DNA from: Vibrio sp. SCSIO 43135
GTDB lineage: Bacteria > Pseudomonadota > Gammaproteobacteria > Enterobacterales > Vibrionaceae
Length of the DNA: 64,000 nucleotides
Direction: 5' to 3'
NCBI RefSeq assembly: GCF_023716665.1
Contig: NZ_CP071859.1
Span: forward strand, 124,001 to 188,000
Shown here: piece after piece, positions 48,735-58,806 of the stretch
How positions within the stretch are numbered: the first letter of the stretch is position 1
Layout: each line of letters opens with the position of its first letter
The notes under the pieces: generated by a model
The model's database searches: none
What the model was told of the DNA's origin: nothing
Seen by the model: only the letters and a program-made list of their open reading frames with translations
Made by a program: the position numbers and the translations under genes

Positions 48735-48779
48735 CCAGACACAAAAAAGCCAACATTACGTTGGCTTTTTTGTGTCTGG
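48735..48779. terminator. Long bidirectional terminator zapB/metF
   Basis: Twenty-base perfect stem (48735-48754 with 48760-48779) around the loop ATTAC. It contains six A on the left and six T on the right, giving a terminator in both directions. Longer than most terminators here. Confidence 0.9.
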
Positions 48780-48796
48780 GATTTGAGAGAGAGTGC

Positions 48797-49708
<912 letters not shown>

Positions 49709-49741
49709 TCAACCACAAACAAATATCTCAAATCCTTAAAT

Positions 49742-49773
49742 TGACGTTTAGACGTCTATATGTCCACAGAATG
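49742..49773. promoter_or_regulatory. MetJ operator upstream of metF
   Basis: Tandem met boxes in 8-base phase: TGACGTTT, AGACGTCT (perfect consensus, 49750-49757), ATATGTCC, ACAGAATG. Located about 55-85 bases before the metF start. Confidence 0.85.
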
Positions 49774-49882
49774 TATTGAATACGATTTAATGTCAACAGT
49801 GTGACTATGAATTTTCTTCATGTTTAAGATGAGGAAGTTTCAATATAGCAAGGTGAGTGAAATGAAGATATGTATAGAAGAA

Positions 49883-49909
49883 GTGAGGCTGGCGATAAGC
49901 CAGCCTCAG
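49883..49909 (-). terminator. Terminator-like hairpin after metL
   Basis: TGAGGCTGGC GATAA GCCAGCCTCA, 35 bases after the metL stop on the - strand; the following T-run is weak (CTTCTTC). Confidence 0.7.
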
Positions 49910-49944
49910 TGCCAAAGAAAGAAGTCTTATGACATGACGGAAAA

Positions 49945-52356
49945 TTAGATAAGACTTGAGAGCAGATTCAAATCAGATTGAATTGCACCCGCGGTGACTT
50001 CCCGGCCTGCGCCTGGGCCGCGAATGACTAATGGGTTATCTTTGTACCACTTACTTTCAATGGCGAAGATGTTGTCGCAAGGAAGTAAGTTAGCCAGAGC
50101 GTGTTCTTTAGAAAGCGCTTCAACGCCAACGGTTGCTTGACCATTCTTTTCCAGTCTTGCTACGTAACGCAGTACTTTGTCTTCACGCTGAGCTTTTTCT
50201 AGCCGTTCCGCTAGGCGCTCGCTGAGGATTTGGCTTTTATCTAAGAAATCGTCGAGAGACAACTGAGCCAGCTCTTCCGGTACCAGAGATTCCACCTTCA
50301 CGTTTTCTGGCTCAATATCCAACCCTGATTCGCGGGCAAGGATAACCAATTTACGCATGACGTCTGAACCGTCGAGATCAGCACGTGGGTCTGGCTCGGT
50401 TAAACCTTGTTGCCAAGCAAGGTCAACCAGTTCAGAGAACGGGACGCTGCCATCATATTGCTGGAACAACCAAGATAATGTGCCAGAAAAGATGCCAGAA
50501 AGGGCAGTGATTTCATCACCACTTTCACGCAAGTCACGCACGGTATGATTGATAGGTAAACCTGCACCTACTGTCGCATTGTAGAACCAATGGCGATTAA
50601 TCTTACTGAAAGCATCTTGTACTTGATGGTAATAAGCGCTTGCTGCTGAGCCAGCGACTTTATTCGCTGAAATTAAGTGCATGCCTTGCGAAGCAATATC
50701 TAGATATTGCTCGGCTAGCGCTTTACTCGCAGTCACATCGAGTACGATAAGATCGTCAAAACCTTGCGTCGCCCCCAGACGTTCAATCCACTCATTCCCT
50801 TTGTGCGCAATGGCTTCATCATCGAATCGCTCGGCGACGCTATTCGCATTAATACCATTTGAATCGTACCAGTAGGTTTGGCTGTCGATAACGGCAACTA
50901 ACTCAAAGTTCATTCCACGGCGCTTTTCCAGCTCCGTTTTCTGTTCAGCAAACAGTGATAACCAACTAGAGCCAATATTACCTTTGCCACACAACGCGAT
51001 GGCAACGCGTTTTTGAGCTTGGAATAACTGGCTATGGATAGCTGTCACTAGAGGTGATACAGGAGTGGTACGCAGAACAGCGACTAGGCTCAAGCCAGAA
51101 AGAGATTCAGAGATGAACTCTACGGGTGATGCTTTCAGCTGCTGGTAGAAACCGTAACAGTGGTTCGGGTTTTTAATTACGCCAGCCCCAACAGCGGCGA
51201 TTAATGAGTAACCTTCTTTTAGTTTAATCTCAGCTTCGATTGCAGCATCTTGCAGATGGCTCAAAGCTCCACTCGCGATTTCGCTGGTGTAGGCCAAGCG
51301 CAAAGTAAATTGATCCGGTTGCGCTTCGTAGGCCAGAGGTTCAAGTTGAGCGCGTTTAAGGCTTTGCAAGACATCAGATTCAATGCGTTCAAAGTCGTGA
51401 CCATGGTCGAAAGTCAGCTGAATCAGTAAAACTTCATCTAAAGAGGTGATGATTTTTGCGCCGCGACCGGAAGCGAGAACACGCTCTATACGAGTAGAAC
51501 CCGATTCAGGTTGGTAGCTACAACGTAGGTTGAGATCCATGGCACTTTGAGCAACTGGCTGAAGTGTGCGGCTGTGAAGAACAGGTGCCGCCAAACGCGC
51601 CAGTTCACTGGCTTCATCAAGACGCAACAGCGGTAGTAGGCAAGCATCGGTAACGACGCGAGGATCGGCGCTGTATACCCCGGCCACATCACTCCAGATA
51701 GTGACCTGAGACGCTTCTGCCAGCGCCCCAATGACTGTCGCTGAATAGTCTGAGCCATTGCGTCCAAGTAGAACGGTATTACCTTGGCTGTCTTGGGCCA
51801 TAAAGCCTGTGATAATCACGCGGTGGTGCGCGTGTTGTGCCAGCACCTCTTTAATCAGTGGGTAAGAGGTACCACGGTCTACTTCAGGCTGCGTGCCTGC
51901 TTCAGCACGCAAAAATGCACGTGCATCCTGAGCGACCGCTTGTAAATCGTGTTCACACAACAATGCGGCGAGCAGTCGGGAAGACCAAACTTCACCATGA
52001 CCAAGTATGGCGGCTTTTTCGGCTTCGGAAAGCGGTGCGACGAGTTCGCCTAACGTGCTGAATTCGTCATTGAGCTGAGCCAATAGGGCTTGTTTCGCGT
52101 CACCCGATATCAGGCTCTCGATGAGTTCTGTTTGGAACTGACGAAGCGTTTGAAGGGCTTCGTGTGCGATGCGGCCATCTTTGTGTAGCCCTTCAACAAA
52201 CTCGATGAGTCTGTTGGTGGTTTTTCCTGCCGCAGAGACCACCACTAAATCTTCACTGTTGGAGTACTCTTTTAAAATATTTATCACGCGCAGGTAGCAT
52301 TCTGGGTCGGCTAAGCTACTGCCACCAAATTTATGAAGTTGACGTTGAACAGTCAT
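49945..52356 (-). CDS. metL: Bifunctional aspartokinase/homoserine dehydrogenase II
   Basis: Two enzymes of the aspartate pathway in one chain of 803 residues. The N-terminal aspartokinase has KFGGSSLAD at 9-17; the C-terminal homoserine dehydrogenase starts near residue 455 with ALCGKGNIGSSW as NAD(P) site. Between lies an ACT-like region. It follows metB after three bases, so it is the second gene of metBL, under MetJ control. The methionine-type isozyme is inferred from this linkage. Confidence 0.96.
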   Translation of the reverse strand: MTVQRQLHKFGGSSLADPECYLRVINILKEYSNSEDLVVVSAAGKTTNRLIEFVEGLHKDGRIAHEALQTLRQFQTELIESLISGDAKQALLAQLNDEFSTLGELVAPLSEAEKAAILGHGEVWSSRLLAALLCEHDLQAVAQDARAFLRAEAGTQPEVDRGTSYPLIKEVLAQHAHHRVIITGFMAQDSQGNTVLLGRNGSDYSATVIGALAEASQVTIWSDVAGVYSADPRVVTDACLLPLLRLDEASELARLAAPVLHSRTLQPVAQSAMDLNLRCSYQPESGSTRIERVLASGRGAKIITSLDEVLLIQLTFDHGHDFERIESDVLQSLKRAQLEPLAYEAQPDQFTLRLAYTSEIASGALSHLQDAAIEAEIKLKEGYSLIAAVGAGVIKNPNHCYGFYQQLKASPVEFISESLSGLSLVAVLRTTPVSPLVTAIHSQLFQAQKRVAIALCGKGNIGSSWLSLFAEQKTELEKRRGMNFELVAVIDSQTYWYDSNGINANSVAERFDDEAIAHKGNEWIERLGATQGFDDLIVLDVTASKALAEQYLDIASQGMHLISANKVAGSAASAYYHQVQDAFSKINRHWFYNATVGAGLPINHTVRDLRESGDEITALSGIFSGTLSWLFQQYDGSVPFSELVDLAWQQGLTEPDPRADLDGSDVMRKLVILARESGLDIEPENVKVESLVPEELAQLSLDDFLDKSQILSERLAERLEKAQREDKVLRYVARLEKNGQATVGVEALSKEHALANLLPCDNIFAIESKWYKDNPLVIRGPGAGREVTAGAIQSDLNLLSSLI

Positions 52357-52359
52357 TCC

Positions 52360-53529
52360 CTAGGCACCTCGCTTAGCCGTTTTTTCAAATGCTTGAGTAA
52401 GGTCATCGATAAGGTCCTGCGCATCTTCTAAGCCAACCGATAAACGTAGTAATTGTTGAGAGACTCCTGCTTCAGCCAAAGCCGCTTCACCCATCGCGCG
52501 GTGCGTCATTGATGCAGGGTGGCAGATCAGGCTTTCTACGCCGCCGAGTGATTCAGCTAACGAAAACAGCTCGAGTTCGCCAACAAAATATTTCAGTTCT
52601 TCAAATGAACCAGCAAGCTCAAAACTCAGCATAGAGCCGAAACCAGATTGCTGCTTTTTCGCAATCTCATGGCCTGGGTGTTCTGGAAGGCTAGGGTGAT
52701 AGATTGCTCCAACTAGTGGCTCCGACTGTAAGTACGTCAGAATCTCACGAGAGCTTTCTTCATGAACTTTCATTCGAGCGCCGAGCGTGCGAATACCACG
52801 CAGTGTCATGTAGCTATCAAATGGTGTGCCGGTTGCACCAATGCAGTTGCCCCACCAAGCAAGCTCTTCTGCGTGTTCTTCTGTTTTCGTGATCACTACA
52901 CCACCAATGACGTCTGAGTGACCATTAATGTATTTGGTTGTCGAGTGAATAACGAAGTCTGCGCCCAGCTCTAAAGGCTTTTGGAACACAGGTGTCAAAA
53001 AGGTGTTGTCGACAGCGACTAGTGCACCAACTTGCTTTGCTTTTTGGCAAGTTTGGGCAATATCAATCACTCGAACCAGAGGATTAGAAGGGGTTTCTAG
53101 CAGGATAAGCTTCGGCTTTTGTGCCAGCGCTGCGTCGAATGCAGCAGGGTCTGACTGGTCGACAAACTGTACTTTAAAGTCGCCTTTTTGAGCTCGGGTG
53201 TTGAACAGACGGTAAGTGCCACCATAGCAATCGTGAGGTGCGATAATCAGATCATCAGGGCCAAGGAAAGCAGACACCCACAAGTTAAGCGCTGATGTGC
53301 CACAATTGGTCACAACGGCGCCTTTACCACTTTCTAGCTCAAATAAAGCGGTTTCAAGTAAGCCACGATTTGGGTTGCCAGAGCGGGTGTAATCGTATTT
53401 TGGCACTTCACCAAATGCTGGGAACCCGTAGTTGGTCGAAAGGTAAATAGGCGGCACAACAGCGTGATGCTGAGTGTCTGATTCGATTCCTGTACGTACT
53501 GCAATAGTGGCTGGCTTACGGGTGCTCAT
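52360..53529 (-). CDS. metB: Cystathionine gamma-synthase
   Basis: PLP enzyme that condenses O-succinylhomoserine with cysteine in methionine synthesis. 389 residues from ATG 53529 (MSTRKPATIAVRTGIESDTQ), preceded by AAAGGAAG; the upstream frame to 53613 is ignored because it has no family similarity. YDYTRSGNPNR and the PLP Lys in HSTTKYINGHSD are present. First gene of metBL, divergent from metJ. Confidence 0.96.
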   Translation of the reverse strand: MSTRKPATIAVRTGIESDTQHHAVVPPIYLSTNYGFPAFGEVPKYDYTRSGNPNRGLLETALFELESGKGAVVTNCGTSALNLWVSAFLGPDDLIIAPHDCYGGTYRLFNTRAQKGDFKVQFVDQSDPAAFDAALAQKPKLILLETPSNPLVRVIDIAQTCQKAKQVGALVAVDNTFLTPVFQKPLELGADFVIHSTTKYINGHSDVIGGVVITKTEEHAEELAWWGNCIGATGTPFDSYMTLRGIRTLGARMKVHEESSREILTYLQSEPLVGAIYHPSLPEHPGHEIAKKQQSGFGSMLSFELAGSFEELKYFVGELELFSLAESLGGVESLICHPASMTHRAMGEAALAEAGVSQQLLRLSVGLEDAQDLIDDLTQAFEKTAKRGA

Positions 53530-53669
53530 AGATACTTCCTTTGTGACAATAGCTATCTCGTGGTGACTTATGATTTGGAATGAGCTATACCTAGGGTTTG
53601 TTGGTATTAACAACGATTGCTAAGAATCATTCCTTCTAGTTTATTCCACACTTTACTTATCAATTTTTG

Positions 53670-53717
53670 AGACGTCAACACTTCTAGACGTCTATATGTC
53701 TTTGCTTATAGACTTAA
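53670..53717. promoter_or_regulatory. MetJ operator array between metB and metJ
   Basis: Six 8-base units in phase: AGACGTCA, ACACTTCT, AGACGTCT, ATATGTCT, TTGCTTAT, AGACTTAA. The third is the perfect met box. The array lies between metBL and metJ, so it can govern both. Confidence 0.9.
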
Positions 53718-53776
53718 ATCCCGCTAAAATCGCGCTTTAGAATTTTATAACAGACAAAATTGAGTAAAGGTGCGCA

Positions 53777-54097
53777 ATGGCAGACTGGAATGGCGAATAC
53801 ATTAGCCCATACGCGGAGCATGGAAAAAAGAGTGAGCAAGTAAAGAAGATCACTGTTTCCATTCCACTGAAAGTTTTAAAAGTATTAACAGACGAGCGTA
53901 CACGCCGCCAGATTAATAACTTACGCCACGCGACGAATAGCGAACTATTGTGTGAAGCGTTCTTACACGCTTATACAGGTCAACCATTACCGACAGATGA
54001 AGACTTGCGAAAAGATCGCCCTGACGATATTCCAGCTGAAGTGAAAAAGCTGATGACAGAGATGGGGATTGAGTTCGAAGCGTACGACGAAGAATAA
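53777..54097 (+). CDS. metJ: Methionine repressor MetJ
   Basis: Ribbon-helix-helix repressor with S-adenosylmethionine as corepressor. 106 residues, nearly identical to E. coli Met[21 protein letters not shown], then the DNA-contact strand [12 protein letters not shown]. The C-terminus differs slightly and is one residue longer. Divergent from metB, with the operator array between. Confidence 0.98.
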   Translation: MADWNGEYISPYAEHGKKSEQVKKITVSIPLKVLKVLTDERTRRQINNLRHATNSELLCEAFLHAYTGQPLPTDEDLRKDRPDDIPAEVKKLMTEMGIEFEAYDEE

Positions 54098-54158
54098 TAG
54101 CAGCAACAACCCAGCACCTTGTTTTTCGCTGCGAGCTCTGTCTATTGATGAAAATAAT

Positions 54159-54187
54159 AAACCGCTGATTCAATCAGCGGTTTTTTG
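54159..54187. terminator. Terminator metJ/maeB
   Basis: AACCGCTGATT C AATCAGCGGTTTTTT; the stem with flanking A and T runs can serve both convergent genes. Confidence 0.9.
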
Positions 54188-54217
54188 TTCCTTTTTGACA
54201 GGAAAAGGAGGCTGAAA

Positions 54218-55510
54218 CTAGCCTTCCATGTAACCTGAAGGCATTTCGATTCGAGCAACGCCTGAATCTACTGCTGCTTGCGCGACGGCTTTAGCAACAC
54301 GTGGCAGTAAGCGAGGATCCATTGGTTTTGGAATAATGTAGCCTTTGCCAAATTCTAGCGATTCAACACCTGCAGCACTCAATACTTCTGCTGGTACTTC
54401 TTCTTTTGCCAGTTGGCGAATCGCGTCAACAGCTGCTAGTTTCATCTCATCATTGATTTCGCTAGCTCGAACGTCTAGGGCACCACGGAAAATGAATGGG
54501 AAGCACAGTACGTTGTTTACTTGGTTCGGGTAGTCACTACGGCCTGTACCCATAATTAGGTCATCACGGACTTCGTGCGCAAGCTCAGGTTTGATTTCTG
54601 GATCTGGGTTTGAACATGCAAATACGATTGGCTTATCGGCCATCAGCTTCAATGCTTCTGCTGGTAATAAGTTCGGGCCCGATACACCTAAGAACAGGTC
54701 AGCACCTTCGATCACGTCTTCTAGCGTTCGCTTATCTGTGTTGTTGGCGAACAGCAGCTTGTACTCGTTCAAGTCGTCGCGACGTGTGTGGATAACACCT
54801 TTACGGTCGAGCATGTAGATCTTCTCGCGCATCGCGCCACATTTAATAAGAAGTTCCATACACGCAACAGCAGCAGCACCAGCGCCAAGACATACGATAG
54901 TCGCTTCTTCTAGCTTTTTACCTTGCAGCTCAATAGCATTCAGCATACCCGCAGCCGTTACGATTGCAGTGCCGTGTTGGTCGTCGTGGAAGACAGGAAC
55001 GTCACAACGCTCGATTAGGCGGCGTTCGATTTCAAAACAGTCCGGTGCTTTGATGTCTTCTAAGTTAATGCCACCAAACGTATCAGCAATGTTAGCAACG
55101 GTATCAACGAATTCATCAATGGTGCGGTGCTTCACTTCAATATCAATCGAGTCTAGGCCAGCAAAGCGTTTAAATAGTAGCGCTTTACCTTCCATAACTG
55201 GTTTTGAAGCAATTGGACCTAAGTTACCTAAACCAAGAATCGCCGTACCATTTGAGATTACAGCAACCATGTTGCCTTTTGAGGTGTACTTGTAAACGTT
55301 ATCAACGTTTTGCGCGATTTCACGGACGGGTTCAGCCACACCAGGACTGTATGCCAGAGCCAGATCTTCTGCTGAGTTAGCCGGTTTAGTGACTTCTACA
55401 GAGATTTTCCCTGGCGTTGGGTAGGCATGGTAATCAAGAGCTTGCTGGCGAAATTGTTCTTCTGCGGTTAGTTCTTGTGGCGCAGTGTCTTGACGGTTGT
55501 CATCTGGCAT
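54218..55510 (-). CDS. Malic enzyme (oxaloacetate-decarboxylating)
   Basis: Converts malate to pyruvate and CO2 with NAD(P). 430 residues, the short form: malic N-domain (YTSKGNMVAVISNGTAILGLG) and NAD-binding domain (CLGAGAAAVACMELL), without the phosphotransacetylase-like C-terminal part of E. coli MaeB (759 residues). Metal-site block FHDDQHGTAIVT is intact. The cofactor preference cannot be read with certainty. Confidence 0.94.
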   Translation of the reverse strand: MPDDNRQDTAPQELTAEEQFRQQALDYHAYPTPGKISVEVTKPANSAEDLALAYSPGVAEPVREIAQNVDNVYKYTSKGNMVAVISNGTAILGLGNLGPIASKPVMEGKALLFKRFAGLDSIDIEVKHRTIDEFVDTVANIADTFGGINLEDIKAPDCFEIERRLIERCDVPVFHDDQHGTAIVTAAGMLNAIELQGKKLEEATIVCLGAGAAAVACMELLIKCGAMREKIYMLDRKGVIHTRRDDLNEYKLLFANNTDKRTLEDVIEGADLFLGVSGPNLLPAEALKLMADKPIVFACSNPDPEIKPELAHEVRDDLIMGTGRSDYPNQVNNVLCFPFIFRGALDVRASEINDEMKLAAVDAIRQLAKEEVPAEVLSAAGVESLEFGKGYIIPKPMDPRLLPRVAKAVAQAAVDSGVARIEMPSGYMEG

Positions 55511-55816
55511 AGGTGTAGGTACTCATTTTTATATTGGGGGAAAGAGGAAAATTTATTCTAATTGATGTAAGTCAACCTGCATAGATAGGAATGCGACTCA
55601 CGTCATCAAAAAACAGCAAATGACTGCTGATAAGACCAGATAGCAGTGAACTTGATAGGCACAAGAGGTGGGATTGTTGGATTTAACTTCTTTTTAACAA
55701 AAATTCGAGATTAATATCTTTACGTAAAGATAATTTTGTCAGGAAAGCTAATTCACTTAGAGCAAAAAACAAAAAAGGACGCCGTGGCGTCCTTTTTCAG
55801 TTCTATGTAGAAAGAA
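55511..55816. other. Intergenic region malic enzyme/rpmE
   Basis: Contains the promoter side of the malic enzyme gene and the terminator of rpmE (55771-55800). Nothing else recognised. Confidence 0.6.
55771..55800 (-). terminator. Terminator of rpmE
   Basis: On the - strand AAAAAGGACGCC AC GGCGTCCTTTTTT with T-run, 17 bases after the rpmE stop. Confidence 0.9.
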
Positions 55817-56035
55817 TTACTTCTTGCTAGATAGAGCACCGAAACGCTTGTTGAAGCGATCAACACGGCCGCCAGTATCTACGATACGTTGCTTACCAGT
55901 GTAGAACGGGTGACATTTGTCACATACGTCTAGGTGGATTGAATCTTTGTCTAGAGTTGAGTTGAACTCAAAAGAGTTGCCGCAAGAACAAGTTGCTTTT
56001 ACAGCTTTGTATTCTGGGTGGATTCCAGCTTTCAT
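55817..56035 (-). CDS. rpmE: 50S ribosomal protein L31, zinc form (bL31)
   Basis: 72 residues, [20 protein letters not shown] to the Lys-rich end. Four Cys (C16, C18, C37, C40) form the zinc site, so this is the Cys-containing form and not the YkgM/RpmE2 type. The leader holds a hairpin that may be an L31 autoregulatory site. Divergent from priA. Confidence 0.97.
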   Translation of the reverse strand: MKAGIHPEYKAVKATCSCGNSFEFNSTLDKDSIHLDVCDKCHPFYTGKQRIVDTGGRVDRFNKRFGALSSKK

Positions 56036-56055
56036 GGGATAACCTCAAATTGGGC

Positions 56056-56091
56056 CGTGTCGCCATCCGATTCTAAGCCGGACACCACACG
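56056..56091 (-). promoter_or_regulatory. Possible bL31 mRNA leader structure
   Basis: CGTGT at 56056-56060 pairs with ACACG at 56087-56091, and inside it CCG / CGG and GTGT / ACAC can pair. The element lies 20-55 bases before the rpmE start. Autoregulatory L31 leaders are known in gammaproteobacteria; identity is not proven. Confidence 0.4.
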
Positions 56092-56346
56092 TAGTTAATA
56101 AAATAGTCAGTGTACCGCTGTATCTTCTTTATGAACTTAAAAGTCATAAGAACAGAAACTAGCCATAGCACTAAGGCGCAGTATAGTAATGAATCCAAAG
56201 CGGCGGATCAACAAGTTTGCTAATTATTTCGCCACTTTTTCTCCGCGCCATTGGCTTATGGTCAATTCGCTACGGATTACCGGTTTATACTGCGGGGACT
56301 TGGCGGTAGACTGTGATTTGTTACTGTATTTGATACTGCGAAGGTT
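56092..56346. other. Divergent promoter region rpmE/priA
   Basis: AT-moderate spacer. A 73-codon frame inside it (56189-56410) has no family similarity and overlaps priA. No convincing promoter pair chosen by eye. Confidence 0.5.
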
Positions 56347-58548
56347 ATGCGCCCATCTATTGCTCGTGTTGCTCTGCCTGTTCCACTGGATAAGCAATTC
56401 GATTATCTGATCCCGAATCACTTGTTTCCTATCATTGGCGGGCGTGTATCTGTCCCTTTCGGGCGTCAAACGCTAGTCGGTATTGTGATTCAATTGGTGA
56501 ACGAATCAGACTTCCCTCGCGAGCAACTTAAACCGATCAAACAGGTGCTGGATGCTCAGCCTGTCTGGCCTGAATCCTTGTATTCGTTACTCCATTGGTG
56601 CAGCACTTTCTACCAATACCCACTCGGGGATACTCTGTGCAACGCAATGCCAAGTGCACTGCGTAAAGGAAAAGCCGCTGATTTCACCACGCTGGTGGAG
56701 TGGCAGATGACACCGGCTGGAAAAGATCAATTGATGCAGGGGTTTGGCCGCGCAGTCAAGCAAGCCAAAGTGATGAGCATGCTAGAAAGTGGCTCTATTC
56801 CTCACCAAGAGTTTATCGATCAAGAAGTGAGCTCATCAGTGCTTAAAACACTGCAAGAGAAAGGCTGGATTGAATCGATAGATAAAAAGCCAAGCTTTGC
56901 CCCCTGGCCTAAAGAGATAGAGGCTATCACAGACAAACCTAAGCTTAATGAAGAGCAGGCGATTGCGATTGCGACGGTAAATAGTAATCCTGGTTTTGGT
57001 TGCTACCTATTGGAAGGGGTGACGGGTTCCGGTAAGACGGAAGTGTATTTAAACCTCATTAAGCCAGTGCTGGAAAAGAACAAGCAAGCTCTGATCCTAG
57101 TGCCTGAAATTGGTTTGACCCCACAAACTATCAATCGCTTCAAAAAACGGTTCAATGTACCGGTTGAAGTCATTCACTCTGGTTTAAATGATACTGAGCG
57201 GCTCAATGCTTGGCTTGCCGCTCGGAACAAAATTGCTGGGATTGTCATCGGCACTCGTTCTGCATTGCTGACACCATTTTCAGATCTGGGCATCATCATT
57301 GTTGATGAAGAGCATGATGCTTCTTACAAGCAGCAAGATAGCCTACGTTATCACGCGCGAGATGTTGCTGTGATGCGTGCAAATAAAGAGAAGATTTCCG
57401 TTGTACTTGGCTCAGCGACACCGGCTTTGGAGACGCTGCATAATGCTCTAACAGGAAAGTACCATCACCTTACTTTAACTCAACGCGCTGGTGTAGCCGT
57501 ACCGACGACCAATAAAGTGTTGGATGTCAAAGGCTTGTACTTAGAAAGCGGCTTATCTGCCCCTCTCATTGCAGAAATGCGCAAGCACTTAGCGGCTGGG
57601 AATCAGGTGATGCTATTTCTCAACCGAAGAGGTTTCTCGCCAGCGTTGATGTGCCATGAGTGTGGCTGGATAGCTGAGTGTCAGCGCTGCGATGCGTACT
57701 ACACTTTCCATCAATACAGTAATGAGATCCGCTGTCACCATTGCGGTTCCCAACGCCCGGTTATTCACCAGTGTCAGGGATGTGGCTCAACGCACCTCGT
57801 TACTGTGGGGGTAGGGACTGAGCAGTTGGAAACGCAACTGGCAGAGCTTTTTCCTGAGTACAAAACCATTCGTATCGATAGAGATAGCACACGTAGAAAG
57901 GGCAGCTTGGAAACGGCGCTAGAGTCGATTCGCAAAGGTGACTACCAAATTCTGATTGGGACACAAATGCTGGCTAAAGGCCATCACTTCCCTGATGTTA
58001 CTTTGGTTGGTTTGCTGGATGTTGATGGCTCTCTTTATAGCAGTGATTTCCGCGCTTCAGAAAGGTTGGCACAGTTGTTCATTCAAGTTGCTGGGCGAGC
58101 GGGTAGAGCCAGCAAGCCGGGTGAAGTGATTCTGCAGACTCACCATCCAGAACACAGCTTATTGCAGGCGTTATTGTATAAAAGCTATCGTCATTTTGCA
58201 CAGACGGCTTTGCAGGAACGTAAGCTGGCGATGCTGCCGCCATACACATTTTTGACTCTATTTCGCGCCGAAGCGAATGATCCCGCATTGGTTGAGGAGT
58301 TTTTGCGCCAAGTCCGTCATACATTAGAAGCCCATCCATTGTTTGATGATACCTGCATGGTACTTGGGCCAACGCCTGCGCCTTTAGCCAAACGCGCAGG
58401 TAAGTCGCGTTGGCAATTGTTGCTGCAGACACAAACGCGTTCTCTGATGCAAAAGCTGCTAACCAGCGCCAAACCTGCCATTAATTTGCTTCCTGCTGCA
58501 AAGAAAGTCCGCTGGACATTGGATATTGAACCGCAGGATCTGAGTTAA
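56347..58548 (+). CDS. priA: Primosomal replication restart helicase PriA
   Basis: 3'-5' DNA helicase that reloads the replisome at stalled forks. 733 residues. Walker A GVTGSGKTEVY with K230, Walker B DEEH at 320-323, and eight Cys in the zinc-binding insertion (CHECGWIAECQRC to CQGCG), as in E. coli. The ATG at 56347 fits the family (MRPSIARVALPVPLDKQFDY). It is followed by cytR, the usual order. Confidence 0.97.
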   Translation: MRPSIARVALPVPLDKQFDYLIPNHLFPIIGGRVSVPFGRQTLVGIVIQLVNESDFPREQLKPIKQVLDAQPVWPESLYSLLHWCSTFYQYPLGDTLCNAMPSALRKGKAADFTTLVEWQMTPAGKDQLMQGFGRAVKQAKVMSMLESGSIPHQEFIDQEVSSSVLKTLQEKGWIESIDKKPSFAPWPKEIEAITDKPKLNEEQAIAIATVNSNPGFGCYLLEGVTGSGKTEVYLNLIKPVLEKNKQALILVPEIGLTPQTINRFKKRFNVPVEVIHSGLNDTERLNAWLAARNKIAGIVIGTRSALLTPFSDLGIIIVDEEHDASYKQQDSLRYHARDVAVMRANKEKISVVLGSATPALETLHNALTGKYHHLTLTQRAGVAVPTTNKVLDVKGLYLESGLSAPLIAEMRKHLAAGNQVMLFLNRRGFSPALMCHECGWIAECQRCDAYYTFHQYSNEIRCHHCGSQRPVIHQCQGCGSTHLVTVGVGTEQLETQLAELFPEYKTIRIDRDSTRRKGSLETALESIRKGDYQILIGTQMLAKGHHFPDVTLVGLLDVDGSLYSSDFRASERLAQLFIQVAGRAGRASKPGEVILQTHHPEHSLLQALLYKSYRHFAQTALQERKLAMLPPYTFLTLFRAEANDPALVEEFLRQVRHTLEAHPLFDDTCMVLGPTPAPLAKRAGKSRWQLLLQTQTRSLMQKLLTSAKPAINLLPAAKKVRWTLDIEPQDLS

Positions 58549-58611
58549 TATTCGTTCCTGCTTCGTTTTTAGTCACGCAAACGGTTGGCTTTTGCAGCTA
58601 AACCGTTTTAT

Positions 58612-58627
58612 TGTGATGCACTTCACG
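58612..58627. promoter_or_regulatory. CRP site with CytR-like half sites upstream of cytR
   Basis: TGTGATGCACTTCACG fits the CRP consensus TGTGA-N6-TCACA with one change. Directly after it, GTTGC TATGCAA holds an inverted pair of CytR-like octamer cores (GTTGCATT type). In E. coli cytR is activated by CRP and repressed by itself. Confidence 0.65.
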
Positions 58628-58806
58628 GTTGCTATGCAAAAAATGTTAATCCCACCGTAACTTTCTGTTTGGAAATGAATAAACTAACAGAGTAAATTGA
58701 ATGCATAATAAGAATGAATTGAAATTCATCTATCCGCGAAACTAATTTCACAATAATTATTATGTAGATTGTCTGCATACGAAGGAATAGAAGAGGGTAA
58801 ATTTAT

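Noticed and set aside
53530..53613. N-terminal extension of metB
   Set aside because: No family similarity; a good ribosome binding site precedes the internal ATG at 53529.
56189..56410. 73-codon frame before priA
   Set aside because: Overlaps the priA start in another frame and has no similarity.
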